From positions 1-51,318 of the forward strand of contig NZ_AXWP01000052.1 in NCBI RefSeq assembly GCF_000482725.1: DNA of 51,318 nt. The letters are read 5' to 3'. This DNA comes from Psychromonas arctica DSM 14288 (GTDB taxonomy: Bacteria; Pseudomonadota; Gammaproteobacteria; Enterobacterales; Psychromonadaceae). A program made the translations under genes and the position numbers. Within the stretch, counting starts at the first letter, position 1. Each line of letters opens with the position of its first letter. The notes under the pieces were generated by a model that was not told the origin of the DNA, did not search any database, and saw only the letters and a program-made list of their open reading frames with translations. Below are positions 8,641 through 18,597 of the stretch, piece by piece.

Positions 8641-9390
8641 TTAAGGTTTGCAGATTGCCATGATATAATTCACCGAGACATCTTTTGCTGAAATTGACCA
8701 GCGCCATAAAATAGGATTAAACACAAAACCACTTTTATCGATAAGCTTTAACCCAGATGTTTTTGTTAAATGATGAAGCTCATTTGGTTTAATAAACTTA
8801 TGCCATTGATGTGTACCGATAGGTAACCAACGCATCACCCTTTCCGCTCCAATAATAGCTACTAAATAGCTTTTAGGAGACCGGTTGATAGTAGAGCATA
8901 ACATCAGTCCATCTTTATTAAGCAATGCTTCACAGGCATTAAGAAGCGCTTGCGGAGAGGCGACATGTTCAATGACTTCCATATTAAGGATCACATCAAA
9001 CAACTCACCTTCATCAACTAATGCTTCAGCCATGGTATTACGGTAGTCTATTGTTAATTCTGATTGCTTAGCGTGAATTTGTGCCACAGGTATATTTTTT
9101 GGCGCAGCATCCGCACCGACCACTTCAGCGCCTAAACGAGCCATTGGTTCGCTTAACAATCCTCCGCCACAGCCAATATCTAATAATCGCAAACCTTTAA
9201 AAGGTGCTGGCTTATTAAGATCTCGATTAAAATGAGCGGCTATCTGTTCGGTTATATATCGCAACCGAGTAGGATTTAACATATGCAGAGGCTTAAACTT
9301 GCCTTGTTCATCCCACCACTCTTCAGCCATTGCTTCAAATTTAGCCACTTCCAATGCATCAACTGTATTGGTAGATGTTAACTGACTCAT
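8641..9390 (-). CDS. ubiG: Ubiquinone biosynthesis O-methyltransferase, alphaproteobacterial type
   Basis: UbiG carries out both O-methylations of ubiquinone synthesis using S-adenosylmethionine. The Rossmann motif [16 protein letters not shown] binds SAM, and [16 protein letters not shown] near the N-terminus is a UbiG signature. Several segments match alphaproteobacterial UbiG rather than the E. coli form: [33 protein letters not shown] and the closing W-x-x-S...VNYI. The start is set at 9390, because AGGAGG lies four bases before that ATG; an upstream in-frame ATG at 9408 lacks a site. The product has 249 residues. It stands alone, with wide gaps on both sides, and not in a typical gammaproteobacterial ubiG neighbourhood. 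Transfer from an alphaproteobacterium is a reasonable inference. Confidence 0.9.
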   Translation of the reverse strand: MSQLTSTNTVDALEVAKFEAMAEEWWDEQGKFKPLHMLNPTRLRYITEQIAAHFNRDLNKPAPFKGLRLLDIGCGGGLLSEPMARLGAEVVGADAAPKNIPVAQIHAKQSELTIDYRNTMAEALVDEGELFDVILNMEVIEHVASPQALLNACEALLNKDGLMLCSTINRSPKSYLVAIIGAERVMRWLPIGTHQWHKFIKPNELHHLTKTSGLKLIDKSGFVFNPILWRWSISAKDVSVNYIMAICKP

Positions 9391-9558
9391 GTTGCCTCCT
9401 GTTTTCATGTAAAAGTGATATGGAAAAATGCTATCGAAAAGTGGTTTTGAAAAATGTAATCACAAATGTAATCACAAAGGCTTCAGCATTAGTTCTCTAC
9501 TGCAAATTGAAGAATGTTTAATCGGTAGATTTATACTTCATCCAAGTGATTACAGCGC

Positions 9559-9828
9559 TTAGAAGCTGTCTTTATCGTCTAACATATTAGATATTTTTTT
9601 AAAAAATGCTTTCTGTGTATCTTCATCATCATAATCCATATCAAAAGCCCCATGGAATAATAAAGTCACCGTCAAATCTTTAAATGATAACCAGCATGTG
9701 TAACCATCAAAATCCTGAGATGCTTTTACACCTGATAGTTCATACACCCCATCGGTCTTTTTTCCCTTAGTAGTCACTAGATCAAAAGCCTGTAGTAAGT
9801 CTCGTTTTTTTAATTTATCTACGTCCAT
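9559..9828 (-). CDS. DUF3081-like small protein
   Basis: An 89-residue acidic protein. VYELSGVKASQDFDGYTCWLS followed by a TVTLLFHGAFDMDYDD stretch resembles DUF3081, a small family of marine gammaproteobacteria of unknown function. The assignment is from memory and moderate. No signal peptide or membrane helix is present. The closing DDKDSF is highly charged. It is separate from its neighbours by 168 bases on one side and a MITE-like repeat on the other. Confidence 0.6.
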   Translation of the reverse strand: MDVDKLKKRDLLQAFDLVTTKGKKTDGVYELSGVKASQDFDGYTCWLSFKDLTVTLLFHGAFDMDYDDEDTQKAFFKKISNMLDDKDSF

Positions 9829-9950
9829 AACTTGTGCCCCTATAGTTATTCAATACCGACATTATTTAGTTAAGCGATAAAGGCCTTAAAATCAGTAAGT
9901 TTATTAACTTCTCTAGCCTTATCTAACTAACATGATAAACATATTTGAGT

Positions 9951-10120
9951 TAATACCAATCACACTAATTAACTGAGCTATTTTACTTGTTAAAATAACT
10001 TATTTATTCGTTATAAATTTCGTAAAGGGAACAACCAGTTAGCTAAATTTACGCCTTAAACTAAGTCATGTGTCCTGCACAAAATTTAGATCACTTATTT
10101 AATGTAATCGGTATAATTAA
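9951..10120. repeat. MITE-like element, copy 1
   Basis: This ~170-base non-coding unit begins TAATACCAATCACACTAATT and ends in an imperfect inverted complement of that sequence (CATTAAATAAG-type end, GTATAATTAA). A second full-length copy lies inverted at 37383-37545; the two share long near-identical blocks such as ATTTTACTTGTTAAAATAAC. Terminal repeats, small size and dispersed location fit a miniature inverted-repeat element. Its target duplication is not clear. It fills most of the gap between the DUF3081-like gene and the helicase terminator. Confidence 0.75.
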
Positions 10121-10186
10121 GGACCATTGTAATTAATACGAATCAACAAAGAAAAAGATCAGCGAGTTAAATTGAAACTTTATACG

Positions 10187-10223
10187 CAAAAAAAATGCCT
10201 CAATGATCGCTCATTAAGGCATT
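10187..10223 (-). terminator. Terminator of the DEAD-box helicase gene
   Basis: On the minus strand AATGCCT and AGGCATT close a hairpin with further pairing inside (TCATT...AATGA), followed by a run of eight T. It lies 53 bases past the helicase stop codon. Confidence 0.85.
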
Positions 10224-10276
10224 AGTTAAATACTATTTCATCGCCATATGAAACGATGAATCAATACTGATAGAAA

Positions 10277-11623
10277 TTAATCTTCCGAATCGTCAACAAT
10301 AATTCTTTTCTTACGACGCATTGGTGCAGCGCCCACATCGATAGACTCATGGAAAACATGTTCTTGCTTTTTAGTACTTACCTTGGCTTTTTTAGCCAAT
10401 GGTTTTTTCTTATCTTCAACCACTTTTTTAGCTTTCACTATTTTCTTTTGTACTGGTTTTAAGCCTTTAAATTTCGGGTTAATACCTTCCACTTTGTCAA
10501 AACTGATTGTTTGTGCGACAAAGCTTTCTACTTTTTTAAAGTTATCCCAATCTTTAGGGCCAATAATAGAAATAGCATCACCTAATTCGCCAGCTCGGCC
10601 TGTTCTGCCAATGCGGTGTATATATTCCTCAGTGTGTTTTGGAATATCAAAGTTAAATACATGGCTAACATGGATTAAATCTAACCCACGTGATGCGATA
10701 TCTGTTGTCACTAATATTTTATTTTTACCGCGTGAGAAGGTATCCATTATCTGGTTACGATTACTCTGGGTCAGGTCCCCGTGCAAGGCAGCAGCAAGCA
10801 TGCCTTTCTCTAATAAAATAGCACTTAAACGTTCCGTATCAGCACGTGTAGCGGTAAAGATAATTGCTTGGTCTATTTTTTCTTCTTTAAGGAAGTGAAA
10901 CAATAATTTTTCTTTTTGGTTTAGGTTATCAGCCAAATAAAAGCGCTGTGTAATTTCACTATGCTGTTGATTCTCTTCACCTACTGCAATACGAATAGGG
11001 GACTTTAACAGGTGACCAGCGAATTCATTCACTTCGCCATGTCCTAAGGTTGCTGAAAACATTAACGTTTGACGTAGACGATGATTGGCAGCTTCATTGA
11101 TGGCCGTTAATTGCTCCGCAAAACCTAAATCAAGCATACGATCCGCTTCATCTAAAATAAGCAATTCTAATCCCGGTAAATGTAATAACCCTTTTTTAAG
11201 GTGGTCAACAATACGTCCTGGCGTGCCCACAATAAAGTGAGGGTGTTTATCAATCGCTTTTACTTGATCATTAAAGTTTTCCCCGCCCAACACTAAGATA
11301 GACTTAATACTGGTATTAGAGACTAACAGACGTAACTGCGAGTAAACTTGTTTTGCAAGTTCACGAGTTGGTGTCAGGATCAATACACGAGGATCTCGAC
11401 GAGTTAACGCACGTGTTTTTAGTACACGTTGCATCGCCGGTAATAAATAAGCTAACGTTTTACCTGAGCCCGTTTTAGATGATGCTAAAAGATCTTTCCC
11501 AGATACAGCAATCGGCACAGCTTCAGCTTGAATTTGTGTTGTTTCAGTAAAACCTAAATGTGAAACAGAAGTGATCAAACGCTGATCAATGGGTAAATCT
11601 TTAATTAGCAATGTATGCTCCAA
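10277..11623 (-). CDS. DEAD-box ATP-dependent RNA helicase, SrmB/RhlE-like
   Basis: A 448-residue protein with the full helicase core in order: Q motif (GFTETTQIQ), Walker A SSKTGSGKT, PTRELA, GG, TPGR, DEAD (LILDEADRML), SAT, then the second RecA domain with IIFTATRAD, TDIASRGLD and HRIGRTGRAG. The last ~75 residues are a lysine-rich tail (KKIVKAKKVVEDKKK, then MRRKKRIIV) like those that bind RNA nonspecifically. Such helicases act in ribosome assembly or RNA turnover, often in the cold. The core resembles SrmB, but I cannot separate SrmB from other members without alignment, so no symbol is given. It is monocistronic and preceded by the terminator of the YfcZ-like gene. Confidence 0.9.
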   Translation of the reverse strand: MEHTLLIKDLPIDQRLITSVSHLGFTETTQIQAEAVPIAVSGKDLLASSKTGSGKTLAYLLPAMQRVLKTRALTRRDPRVLILTPTRELAKQVYSQLRLLVSNTSIKSILVLGGENFNDQVKAIDKHPHFIVGTPGRIVDHLKKGLLHLPGLELLILDEADRMLDLGFAEQLTAINEAANHRLRQTLMFSATLGHGEVNEFAGHLLKSPIRIAVGEENQQHSEITQRFYLADNLNQKEKLLFHFLKEEKIDQAIIFTATRADTERLSAILLEKGMLAAALHGDLTQSNRNQIMDTFSRGKNKILVTTDIASRGLDLIHVSHVFNFDIPKHTEEYIHRIGRTGRAGELGDAISIIGPKDWDNFKKVESFVAQTISFDKVEGINPKFKGLKPVQKKIVKAKKVVEDKKKPLAKKAKVSTKKQEHVFHESIDVGAAPMRRKKRIIVDDSED

Positions 11624-11728
11624 GGAAGTAAAAATAGAAAATAAGTGCGTAGTATAACGATTAAGCGGAAAAACAAGAAATGAAGTTTGTAATAGCGGGT
11701 AAAAAAATGCATTAATTTAAGGATTAAA

Positions 11729-11759
11729 TAAAAAAAGGAACAAGCAAACGCTTATTCCT
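11729..11759 (-). terminator. Terminator of the YfcZ-like gene
   Basis: On the minus strand AGGAATAAGC, a GTTT loop and GCTTGTTCCT form a stem, followed by seven T. It is about 95 bases beyond the stop codon. Confidence 0.8.
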
Positions 11760-11853
11760 CTCTTAAATTGGGATAATATAAGCTAATAAGGTAAATTGGA
11801 TAGAATTACTGACCCATTACACTGAGCCCTACTATCCTTGCACGACGAAATAG

Positions 11854-12156
11854 TTAGATTGCACTTAAACCCATTTCAAAAATAAGTTTTTCAGCAGTAC
11901 ATTCAAACTGTAGTGAGACTTTGCTTTCAACACTGTCATTAGTTTGTTGAAAATCCACGTCTACTTTTACTGTTGCAAAACGTGCTTTTGCCGCTTTAAT
12001 ATATTTATCTGCTAATTGCTCAACACTGGCTTGATCTGGTCCGCTAAAAGGCAATACAAGTAGTGTGTCATTTTCTGCTATAACACTACCTAGCTCAACA
12101 ATAGTACCGCATGCTTCGCATACATCGTTTTCTTGAGTTTGGATATTTTCAGACAT
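11854..12156 (-). CDS. YfcZ/YiiS family (DUF406) protein
   Basis: A 100-residue protein. The end QFECTAEKLIFEMGL matches the closing motif of YfcZ (CEAEMLIFQLGL in E. coli). An N-terminal CEACGTIVELGSVI carries a cysteine pair where YfcZ has its CxxxG region. I place the start at 12156, where AGAGG lies five bases upstream; an upstream extension to 12222 runs through the glgP terminator and is not credible. The family has no firm function. It lies downstream of glgP on the same strand but behind a strong terminator. Confidence 0.8.
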   Translation of the reverse strand: MSENIQTQENDVCEACGTIVELGSVIAENDTLLVLPFSGPDQASVEQLADKYIKAAKARFATVKVDVDFQQTNDSVESKVSLQFECTAEKLIFEMGLSAI

Positions 12157-12204
12157 ATTTACCTCTGTGTTTATTATACAAGTGGTCAGATTGTAGCTCG
12201 CTTT

Positions 12205-12239
12205 AAACAAAAAAGGCGACATATAAAATGTCGCCTTTT
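12205..12239 (-). terminator. Terminator of glgP
   Basis: AAAAGGCGACAT and ATGTCGCCTTTT form a near-perfect stem with a short AT loop. On the minus strand a T run (TTTTTTGTTT) follows. It sits 22 bases after the glgP stop, so it largely separates glgP from the next gene. Confidence 0.9.
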
Positions 12240-12260
12240 ACCTTTTAATGATTTACATCA

Positions 12261-14753
12261 TTAAGCTGCAGGAAATTTTTCTAATTTCCAAATTTTGCTT
12301 GCATAATCTTCAATTGAGCGGTCAGAGTTAAATTTACCCATTGCACCTGCATTCAGAATAGCCTTTTCAGCCCAAGCTGACTGATCACGATAAAGTGTAT
12401 CGATATCTTGGTGAGCAGCAACATAAGATGCGTAATCAGCAAGACATAAATATTCATCACCCCATTCCAATAAACTACGTTTAATATCAGATAATAAGCC
12501 AGCATGACCCGGTGTAAAGAAGTCAGTATCTAACCAATCAAGTACCGCTTTTAGCTCTGGATTTTTGTAATAGTAATCATATGGATTATATCCACTTGCT
12601 TTTAATGCTTTCACTTCATCAACACTTAAACCGAAGATAAACATATGTTCAGCGCCAATTTCTTCAGCCATCTCAATGTTTGCACCATCCATCGTACCGA
12701 CAGTTAATGCACCATTTAATGAGAACTTCATATTACCTGTACCCGATGCTTCTAGACCAGCTGTAGATATTTGCTCAGACACATCCGCCGCAGGGAACAT
12801 TTTTTCAGCCAATGAGATACGGTAGTTTGGTAAGAAGACAACTTTTAATTTGCCTTGAATACGTTCATCGTTATTCACTTTGTCTGCAATTTTGTTCAAT
12901 GCAAAAATGATTTCTTTGGCCATGTGGTAACCTGGAGCGGCTTTAGCACCAAACAGGAATACACGCGGTACCATGTCATAATCAGGGTTTTCAAGTAAAC
13001 GTTTGTATAGCGTTAAAATATGAATCAAGTTTAACTGCTGACGTTTGTACTCGTGTAGACGTTTGATTTGCACATCAAAAATAGCATCAACAGAGACTTC
13101 AACACCGGTTGTATCTTTAATGATTTTAGCGAGCTCTACTTTATTTTCTTTTTTAATGTCCATAAAGCGTTTTTGGAATGCAACATCTTTAGCTTTTGGA
13201 AGAATGCCTTTTAACTTATCTAAGTTAAGCACCCAGTCATCACCAATAGTTTCATCTAATAACGTTGCTAATCCTGGGTTACAAGCTTTCAACCAACGAC
13301 GTGGAGTTACACCATTTGTAACATTGACTAATTTACCAGGGAATAACTCATGGAACTCAGGGAATAGATCCGTTTTAACAAGCTCAGAATGGACCGCAGC
13401 CACACCATTTACTTTATAAGCAGTGATAACACAAAGGTTCGCCATGCGTACCATGCGTTGTTGCGACTCTTCAATGACTGATAATTTTTCTTTTTTCAGA
13501 TCATCTCCAGGCCATTTTTTCTCAACAACATTCGCTAAAAATTGCGAGTTAATTTCATAAATTATCTCTAAGTGGCGCGGTAATACTTTTTCGAACAAAG
13601 CCACAGACCATTTTTCTAATGCTTCTGGTAATAAAGTATGGTTGGTGTAAGCAAATGTTTCTTGACAGATTTTCCAAGCAGAATCCCAATCTAAACGCTC
13701 TTCATCAACTAAGATGCGCATTAATTCAGGAATAGCAATCGTTGGGTGTGTGTCATTTAATTGAATTGCCACTTTTTCAGGTAATAACGATAAATCTTTA
13801 TTTGCACGTTTAAAACGACGCAAGATATCTTTTACTGAACAAGCACAGAAGAAGTATTGTTGAATTAAACGTAACTCTTTACCTGCATCTGTTGAATCAT
13901 TTGGATAAAGCACTTTAGAGACAGTTTCAGCTTTTGATTTTTCAACTTGTGAGTCGACATAACCACCGGCATTAAATACATCCCAGTCAAAAGCTTCATG
14001 AGCACGACTTTCCCATAAACGTAAAATATTAACCGTTTTAGCACCGTATCCGACGATGGGAATATCCCAAGGAACACCTTTTAATTTTTGTCCCGCATGC
14101 CAAACTTTACGAGAACCTTCTTTTTGATCAAACACAGTTTCAACATAACCGTATAAAGGAATAAGTTGAATAGATTCAGGACGGCAAATTTCCCATGGAT
14201 TACCGTATTCACGCCATGTATCAGGACGTTCAATTTGACGACCATCTTGGAATTCTTGTTTAAATAGTCCGTGTTCATAATGAATACCGTAACCAATCGC
14301 AGGGTAACCAAGTGTTGCTAGTGAATCAATAAAACATGCTGCAAGACGGCCTAAACCACCATTACCTAATGCCATATCCGGTTCTTCATCGCATATTTCA
14401 TATAGGTCTTTACCTAACGCTTTTAACGCTTCTTCAGTAACTTGAAAAACTTGTAAATTTTGTAGATTGTTCGATAACAAACGTCCCATTAAAAACTCAA
14501 GGGATAAGTAGTTCACTGCGCGAGTGTCTTTCTCTGAGTGAGCTTGTTGTGTTTTTGTTAGTTTCTCAAAAACTAATTCGTTGACAGCCTGACAGGTTGC
14601 ATTCCACCACGCTTTATTATTTGCTTTATGTTCATCAGTCCCAAGGCCTTTATGTAGGCGGTCGATGATTGCTTGTTGCATTTCAGCACTGCTAACCGTA
14701 GGCACTGCTACAGAATCCTTTGCTGCCGTTTTTTTAGATTTTTTAGTCGCCAT
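12261..14753 (-). CDS. glgP: Glycogen/alpha-glucan phosphorylase
   Basis: The enzyme cleaves alpha-1,4-glucan with phosphate to give glucose 1-phosphate. At 830 residues it is the usual length (E. coli GlgP 815). The pyridoxal-phosphate lysine is in [11 protein letters not shown] (K676), and the phosphate/glucan regions [14 protein letters not shown] and [15 protein letters not shown] are intact. A lysine/alanine-rich N-terminal leader ([13 protein letters not shown]) precedes the catalytic domain. It lies near pgm, whose product turns glucose 1-phosphate into glucose 6-phosphate, so the two act in sequence, although a 498-base gap with its own terminator separates them. A perfect CRP-type palindrome about 195 bases upstream suggests catabolite control. 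Confidence 0.95.
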   Translation of the reverse strand: MATKKSKKTAAKDSVAVPTVSSAEMQQAIIDRLHKGLGTDEHKANNKAWWNATCQAVNELVFEKLTKTQQAHSEKDTRAVNYLSLEFLMGRLLSNNLQNLQVFQVTEEALKALGKDLYEICDEEPDMALGNGGLGRLAACFIDSLATLGYPAIGYGIHYEHGLFKQEFQDGRQIERPDTWREYGNPWEICRPESIQLIPLYGYVETVFDQKEGSRKVWHAGQKLKGVPWDIPIVGYGAKTVNILRLWESRAHEAFDWDVFNAGGYVDSQVEKSKAETVSKVLYPNDSTDAGKELRLIQQYFFCACSVKDILRRFKRANKDLSLLPEKVAIQLNDTHPTIAIPELMRILVDEERLDWDSAWKICQETFAYTNHTLLPEALEKWSVALFEKVLPRHLEIIYEINSQFLANVVEKKWPGDDLKKEKLSVIEESQQRMVRMANLCVITAYKVNGVAAVHSELVKTDLFPEFHELFPGKLVNVTNGVTPRRWLKACNPGLATLLDETIGDDWVLNLDKLKGILPKAKDVAFQKRFMDIKKENKVELAKIIKDTTGVEVSVDAIFDVQIKRLHEYKRQQLNLIHILTLYKRLLENPDYDMVPRVFLFGAKAAPGYHMAKEIIFALNKIADKVNNDERIQGKLKVVFLPNYRISLAEKMFPAADVSEQISTAGLEASGTGNMKFSLNGALTVGTMDGANIEMAEEIGAEHMFIFGLSVDEVKALKASGYNPYDYYYKNPELKAVLDWLDTDFFTPGHAGLLSDIKRSLLEWGDEYLCLADYASYVAAHQDIDTLYRDQSAWAEKAILNAGAMGKFNSDRSIEDYASKIWKLEKFPAA

Positions 14754-14948
14754 GTTATACCTATTAGTTAAGTGAGGATAAAGTTCTATTCCATATAAAA
14801 CTCTTTATAAATGAGAATGAGAAAGTACTAATATTTAAAATAATACCTTAACGCCCCCTCTAAAGTAATACTTTAGAAAATGCTCCCCCTCAGTTTGAGG
14901 TCGCAAGCTTAATGAATTCCTATTGAAGCCAAGATTCAAAATAAACAT

Positions 14949-14964
14949 TGTGATATATATCACA
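14949..14964. promoter_or_regulatory. CRP-type binding site upstream of glgP
   Basis: TGTGATATATATCACA matches the TGTGA-N6-TCACA consensus exactly and is symmetric over 18 bases (14948-14965). It lies 196 bases before the glgP start, within a gap that otherwise holds no gene. Glycogen genes are CRP-controlled in several gammaproteobacteria. Binding here is inference. FNR sites share the outline, but the G at position 4 and A at 5 favour CRP. Confidence 0.7.
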
Positions 14965-15181
14965 AAAACCAATCATGTAAAAATAATTTTAATTTTATAA
15001 TTTAGATCAAAAAACAAACAAGCAAGTCTATTTGTCTTAATATATCGTCTAAAATACAGATTAAAATTTTTAAAGAGTGGAGCAAAGTTCTGGTCAATAG
15101 CGGTAACTAATTGTTCTAGTTAAAAATAAAACAAAAAATTATTATACAGAGAGTTTAGAGAGACGATTTTTTACAGCACAT

Positions 15182-15207
15182 AAAAAAGGCGAAGTAACAA
15201 CTTCGCC
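15182..15207 (-). terminator. Terminator of the seqA-pgm operon
   Basis: GGCGAAG, a six-base loop and CTTCGCC, followed on the minus strand by TTTTTT. It lies 45 bases after the pgm stop codon. Confidence 0.85.
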
Positions 15208-15251
15208 CTATAATATTATTTTTTATTGTTTAAATATATTTATGTATTGGA

Positions 15252-16904
15252 CTATAGACCTGCTTTAGCAAATGCCTGAGCCACAATTTCTTGTGCTTCT
15301 TTTTGGATCAAAGCGATATGATCTTCACCTAGAAAAGATTCAGAGTATATTTTATAAATATTTTCTGTGCCCGATGGACGCGCAGCAAACCAACCATTTT
15401 CGGTGGTCACTTTTAATCCGCCGATAGCAGCGCCATTGCCTGATGCATGCGTTAATTTAGCAGTAATTTTTTCACCCGCTAGCATTTCAGCCTCAACCAT
15501 ATCTGGGCTTAAGTTAGCCAGTACTTGTTTTTGCTCTGGTGACGCAGGCGCATCAAAACGTTGATAAACTGGTGCACCAAATTTTGCAGCAAACTCAGCA
15601 TAGTGTTCGCCAGGATCTTTCTTAGTCACAGCAATTATTTCAGCTGCTAATAGCGCTAAAATAATACCGTCTTTATCAGTACTCCATACGGTGCCATCTT
15701 TACGTAAGAAAGAGGCTCCTGCACTTTCTTCACCACCAAATCCAAATTTACCTTCAAATAGACCATCTACAAACCATTTAAAACCAACGGGTACTTCACA
15801 CATTTCACGGCCTAATTGATTAACAACACGGTCAATCATTGAGCTTGATACTAGTGTTTTACCTACAATCGCTTTATCTGACCAACCTGCTCGATGAGTA
15901 AACAAATAGTTAATAGCAACCGCAAGGTAATGATTGGGGTTTAACAGACCAGAAGATCTCGTCACAATACCGTGGCGATCATAATCAGGGTCATTAGCAA
16001 TCGCTACATCAAAATGGTCTTTAAGCTTGATTAAACCAGCCATTGCATAAGGTGAAGAACAATCCATACGGATTTTGCCATCTTTATCCAATGTCATGAA
16101 TGAAAAAGTAGGGTCAACACGATCGTTTACTACTTCAATATCAAGACCATAGGTTTTAGCAATCACAGGCCAATAAGCAACACCTGAACCACCTAATGTA
16201 TCAACACCAATTTTAATGCCGGCTTTAGCAATTGCATCGAGGTCCAACACATTTTTTAAATCATCAACATAAGGCTGAATATAATCATATTCTTCCACTA
16301 GGTCAGATTGCATCGCTTCATCAAAATCAGCTTGTAAAATATCATCGTAATTATCGTTTAAGATTTCATTCGCACGGTCTTGGATAATTTTAGTCACGTC
16401 ACTATCAGCGGGACCGCCGTTAGGTGGGTTATATTTGAAACCACCATCTTCAGGGGGATTATGCGATGGCGTAATAACGATACCATCAGCAAGAGAATCT
16501 GGGTGTGCTTTATTATATTGTAAGATCGCATGTGAAATAACAGGCGTTGGAGTGTAACCACCGCCTTTTTGCACAACAACTTTAATGCCATTTTCTACTA
16601 ATACTTGTACTGCAGAAATAAAAGCAGGCTCAGATAGTGCGTGTGTATCTTTACCGATAAAAACAGGCCCCGTGTACCCTTTTTCTTTACGGTACTCAGC
16701 TAGGGCTTGTGTAATAGCAAGAATATGTAGCTCGGTGAATGCATATTTAAAAGAACTGCCTCGGTGCCCGGAGGTACCAAAGGCAACTTGTTGTTCTGCT
16801 ACTTCAACATCAGGGAGATTGACATAGTATGCAGAGACTAATTTTGGAATATCAACTAAATCACTTGCTTGTGCAGGTTGGCCTGCGCGCGGATGAATTG
16901 CCAT
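15252..16904 (-). CDS. pgm: Phosphoglucomutase (alpha-D-glucose specific)
   Basis: The enzyme interconverts glucose 1- and 6-phosphate. At 550 residues it matches E. coli Pgm (546). The phosphoserine loop is [20 protein letters not shown] (about residues 144-163), the metal loop is NDPDYDRHG, the sugar-specificity loop is GGEESAG and the phosphate-binding end is [22 protein letters not shown] near the start is also diagnostic. An AGGT ribosome site precedes the ATG. It follows seqA by 33 bases on the same strand, the same seqA-pgm operon as in enterobacteria. Confidence 0.97.
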   Translation of the reverse strand: MAIHPRAGQPAQASDLVDIPKLVSAYYVNLPDVEVAEQQVAFGTSGHRGSSFKYAFTELHILAITQALAEYRKEKGYTGPVFIGKDTHALSEPAFISAVQVLVENGIKVVVQKGGGYTPTPVISHAILQYNKAHPDSLADGIVITPSHNPPEDGGFKYNPPNGGPADSDVTKIIQDRANEILNDNYDDILQADFDEAMQSDLVEEYDYIQPYVDDLKNVLDLDAIAKAGIKIGVDTLGGSGVAYWPVIAKTYGLDIEVVNDRVDPTFSFMTLDKDGKIRMDCSSPYAMAGLIKLKDHFDVAIANDPDYDRHGIVTRSSGLLNPNHYLAVAINYLFTHRAGWSDKAIVGKTLVSSSMIDRVVNQLGREMCEVPVGFKWFVDGLFEGKFGFGGEESAGASFLRKDGTVWSTDKDGIILALLAAEIIAVTKKDPGEHYAEFAAKFGAPVYQRFDAPASPEQKQVLANLSPDMVEAEMLAGEKITAKLTHASGNGAAIGGLKVTTENGWFAARPSGTENIYKIYSESFLGEDHIALIQKEAQEIVAQAFAKAGL

Positions 16905-16937
16905 AAGTACCTCAGATTGTGATAAAAATAAGTAAAA

Positions 16938-17573
16938 TTAAATTTCTTCTTTAATACGTTCAATTAAATGATGTGGGTAACCCATTGAAGCCATCATTTG
17001 CGTTAAAATGATACGCTTACGCCCGGTATTTGCGTTGGTGATCACCCAATAAGGCGTTTGCGGGATCATTCTAGGTTTGCTCGCTTTAAATTGAGCGAGT
17101 TCTTCTTCATTATCGGAGTTCAACAAATCCTGTAAATGGGTACCTAAATAGGCACGAGTACGACCTTTGGTGGTTTCTGCTGCCTCAATAAAGGCTTCTT
17201 TTTTCTCAAAATACATAGTCGTTAGCATCATCATGAACTTATGAGTTATCACCGACTCAGAAGTAAAAGCAGGATCTGTAAAGAGCTGTTGCACTCCTTG
17301 ATGAAAATGTTCATTTTTTTCAGTTGAATGGTGCTCTGTTGGAATGTTTTCAGCTCTATTGTTATTGGATTGTACAAGCTGTTGTGTCGATTGGGTGCGA
17401 GTAGAAGGTTTATTTTCAACACTAGCATTTTTCTCAGGAGCGGTTGTCTGATCCGTATTATCATCCGACAATGCCAGTAAACGACGAAGAATTTGGGAGG
17501 GTGTTTCACCGAAGGCTTCAATATTATTCAAAATATACTTATATAGATCATCTTCTATTTCGATCGTTTTCAT
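16938..17573 (-). CDS. seqA: Negative regulator of replication initiation SeqA
   Basis: SeqA binds hemimethylated GATC at oriC and on new DNA and delays re-initiation. The N-terminal oligomerisation helix (MKTIEIEDDLYKYILNNIE, then GETPSQILRRLL) and the C-terminal DNA-binding domain (TRAYLGTH, then NANTGRKRIILTQMM and MGYPHHLIERIKEEI) are both present. At 211 residues it is about 30 longer than E. coli SeqA. The extra length is a polar Asn/Thr/Gln/Ser-rich linker at about residues 40-95. Presence of SeqA implies Dam methylation in this organism. It is divergent from ybfF and co-directional with pgm. Confidence 0.95.
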   Translation of the reverse strand: MKTIEIEDDLYKYILNNIEAFGETPSQILRRLLALSDDNTDQTTAPEKNASVENKPSTRTQSTQQLVQSNNNRAENIPTEHHSTEKNEHFHQGVQQLFTDPAFTSESVITHKFMMMLTTMYFEKKEAFIEAAETTKGRTRAYLGTHLQDLLNSDNEEELAQFKASKPRMIPQTPYWVITNANTGRKRIILTQMMASMGYPHHLIERIKEEI

Positions 17574-17724
17574 TATTTCCCCATTACCTTACTTATTTGT
17601 ACTAGCTGAATAGAATACAGTAAAATCACATAACCATTAATATGGAGGTGTAAATACTTTCAGCTTTAATGCATAATTTGTTATTATTTTTAACTTTATT
17701 TATTCTCACTTAAAATGAGCTTTT

Positions 17725-18507
17725 ATGCTACTAAATTACCAACTAAAACAAGCCGCTAAACATGAACCAGCTAATAAAAATGAGATTATTTTTATCATTC
17801 ACGGTTTATTTGGTAGTTTATCTAACCTTTCCGGCTTAGCAAAAGAGTTGCAAGCTAATTTTGATGTTATTTTAGTAGACGTTCGTAATCACGGACAAAG
17901 TCCACGTAGTCGAAGCATGACTTACCCTGAAATGGCAGAAGATATTTTTGAACTAGCTGATTCGTTAGGTATCGAAAAATTTTCACTAGTTGGACATTCC
18001 ATGGGCGGAAAAATCGCAATGACTTGTGCCCTATTGCAACCACAACGTATTAAAAACTTAGTGGTTGCAGATATTGCACCGGTTGCTTACGGCGATCGGC
18101 ACAGCGATGTATTTACTGGTTTACAATCAGTTAGCTTATTACAGGCAAAAAACCGAACAGAAGCTGAAAAAATATTAGCGGGTTATGTGGAAACACCGGA
18201 AGTAAGACAATTTTTATTAAAGTCTTATCAACGTGGTGATGATGGTTTTGACTTTGTTTATAATGTTGATAACTTACACCATAATTATCACTTGATCAGT
18301 GGATGGCCAACGATTGATGGTGAATATACAGACTCAACATTATTCATTAAAGGTGAACGCTCCGATTATATTAATGAAAAAAGTATTGAATCAGTGATGG
18401 CATTATTTCCCAATGCACGGCTTAAAATTATTAATGATACCGGCCATTGGTTACATGCAGAAAAGGCAAAGACCTTTAACCGGTTAGTCGTTAACTTTTT
18501 TGCTTAG
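17725..18507 (+). CDS. ybfF: Alpha/beta-hydrolase esterase YbfF
   Basis: A 260-residue cytoplasmic esterase. The oxyanion-loop motif HGLFGS lies at 26-31, the nucleophile elbow GHSMGG gives Ser92, and the acid/His end is DTGHWLHAEK. E. coli YbfF hydrolyses short acyl esters, including acyl-CoA thioesters; the physiological substrate is not settled. The divergent ybfF/seqA pair is conserved with enterobacteria. The family includes other hydrolases, but synteny makes this assignment firm. Confidence 0.9.
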   Translation: MLLNYQLKQAAKHEPANKNEIIFIIHGLFGSLSNLSGLAKELQANFDVILVDVRNHGQSPRSRSMTYPEMAEDIFELADSLGIEKFSLVGHSMGGKIAMTCALLQPQRIKNLVVADIAPVAYGDRHSDVFTGLQSVSLLQAKNRTEAEKILAGYVETPEVRQFLLKSYQRGDDGFDFVYNVDNLHHNYHLISGWPTIDGEYTDSTLFIKGERSDYINEKSIESVMALFPNARLKIINDTGHWLHAEKAKTFNRLVVNFFA

Positions 18508-18597
18508 GTGTCAGTAATAAAACAACGTCATTTGAAAGTAAGCGCGAGTAATTAAAGCCTCAGTCAGACTACACAGTGCTTTTAGACAAGGTCGAAG

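Larger units (their letters stand above)
14754..15251. other. 498-base regulatory gap between pgm and glgP
   Basis: There is no gene. From left to right on the plus strand it holds the glgP ribosome site and leader, the CRP-type palindrome, a very AT-rich stretch (14985-15170), and the pgm terminator. The distance between the CRP site and the glgP start implies a leader of over 100 bases or a promoter I cannot place. Confidence 0.5.

Noticed and set aside
10383-10898. 171-codon frame antisense to the DEAD-box helicase
   Set aside because: Helicase motifs on the other strand are complete, so this is a shadow frame.
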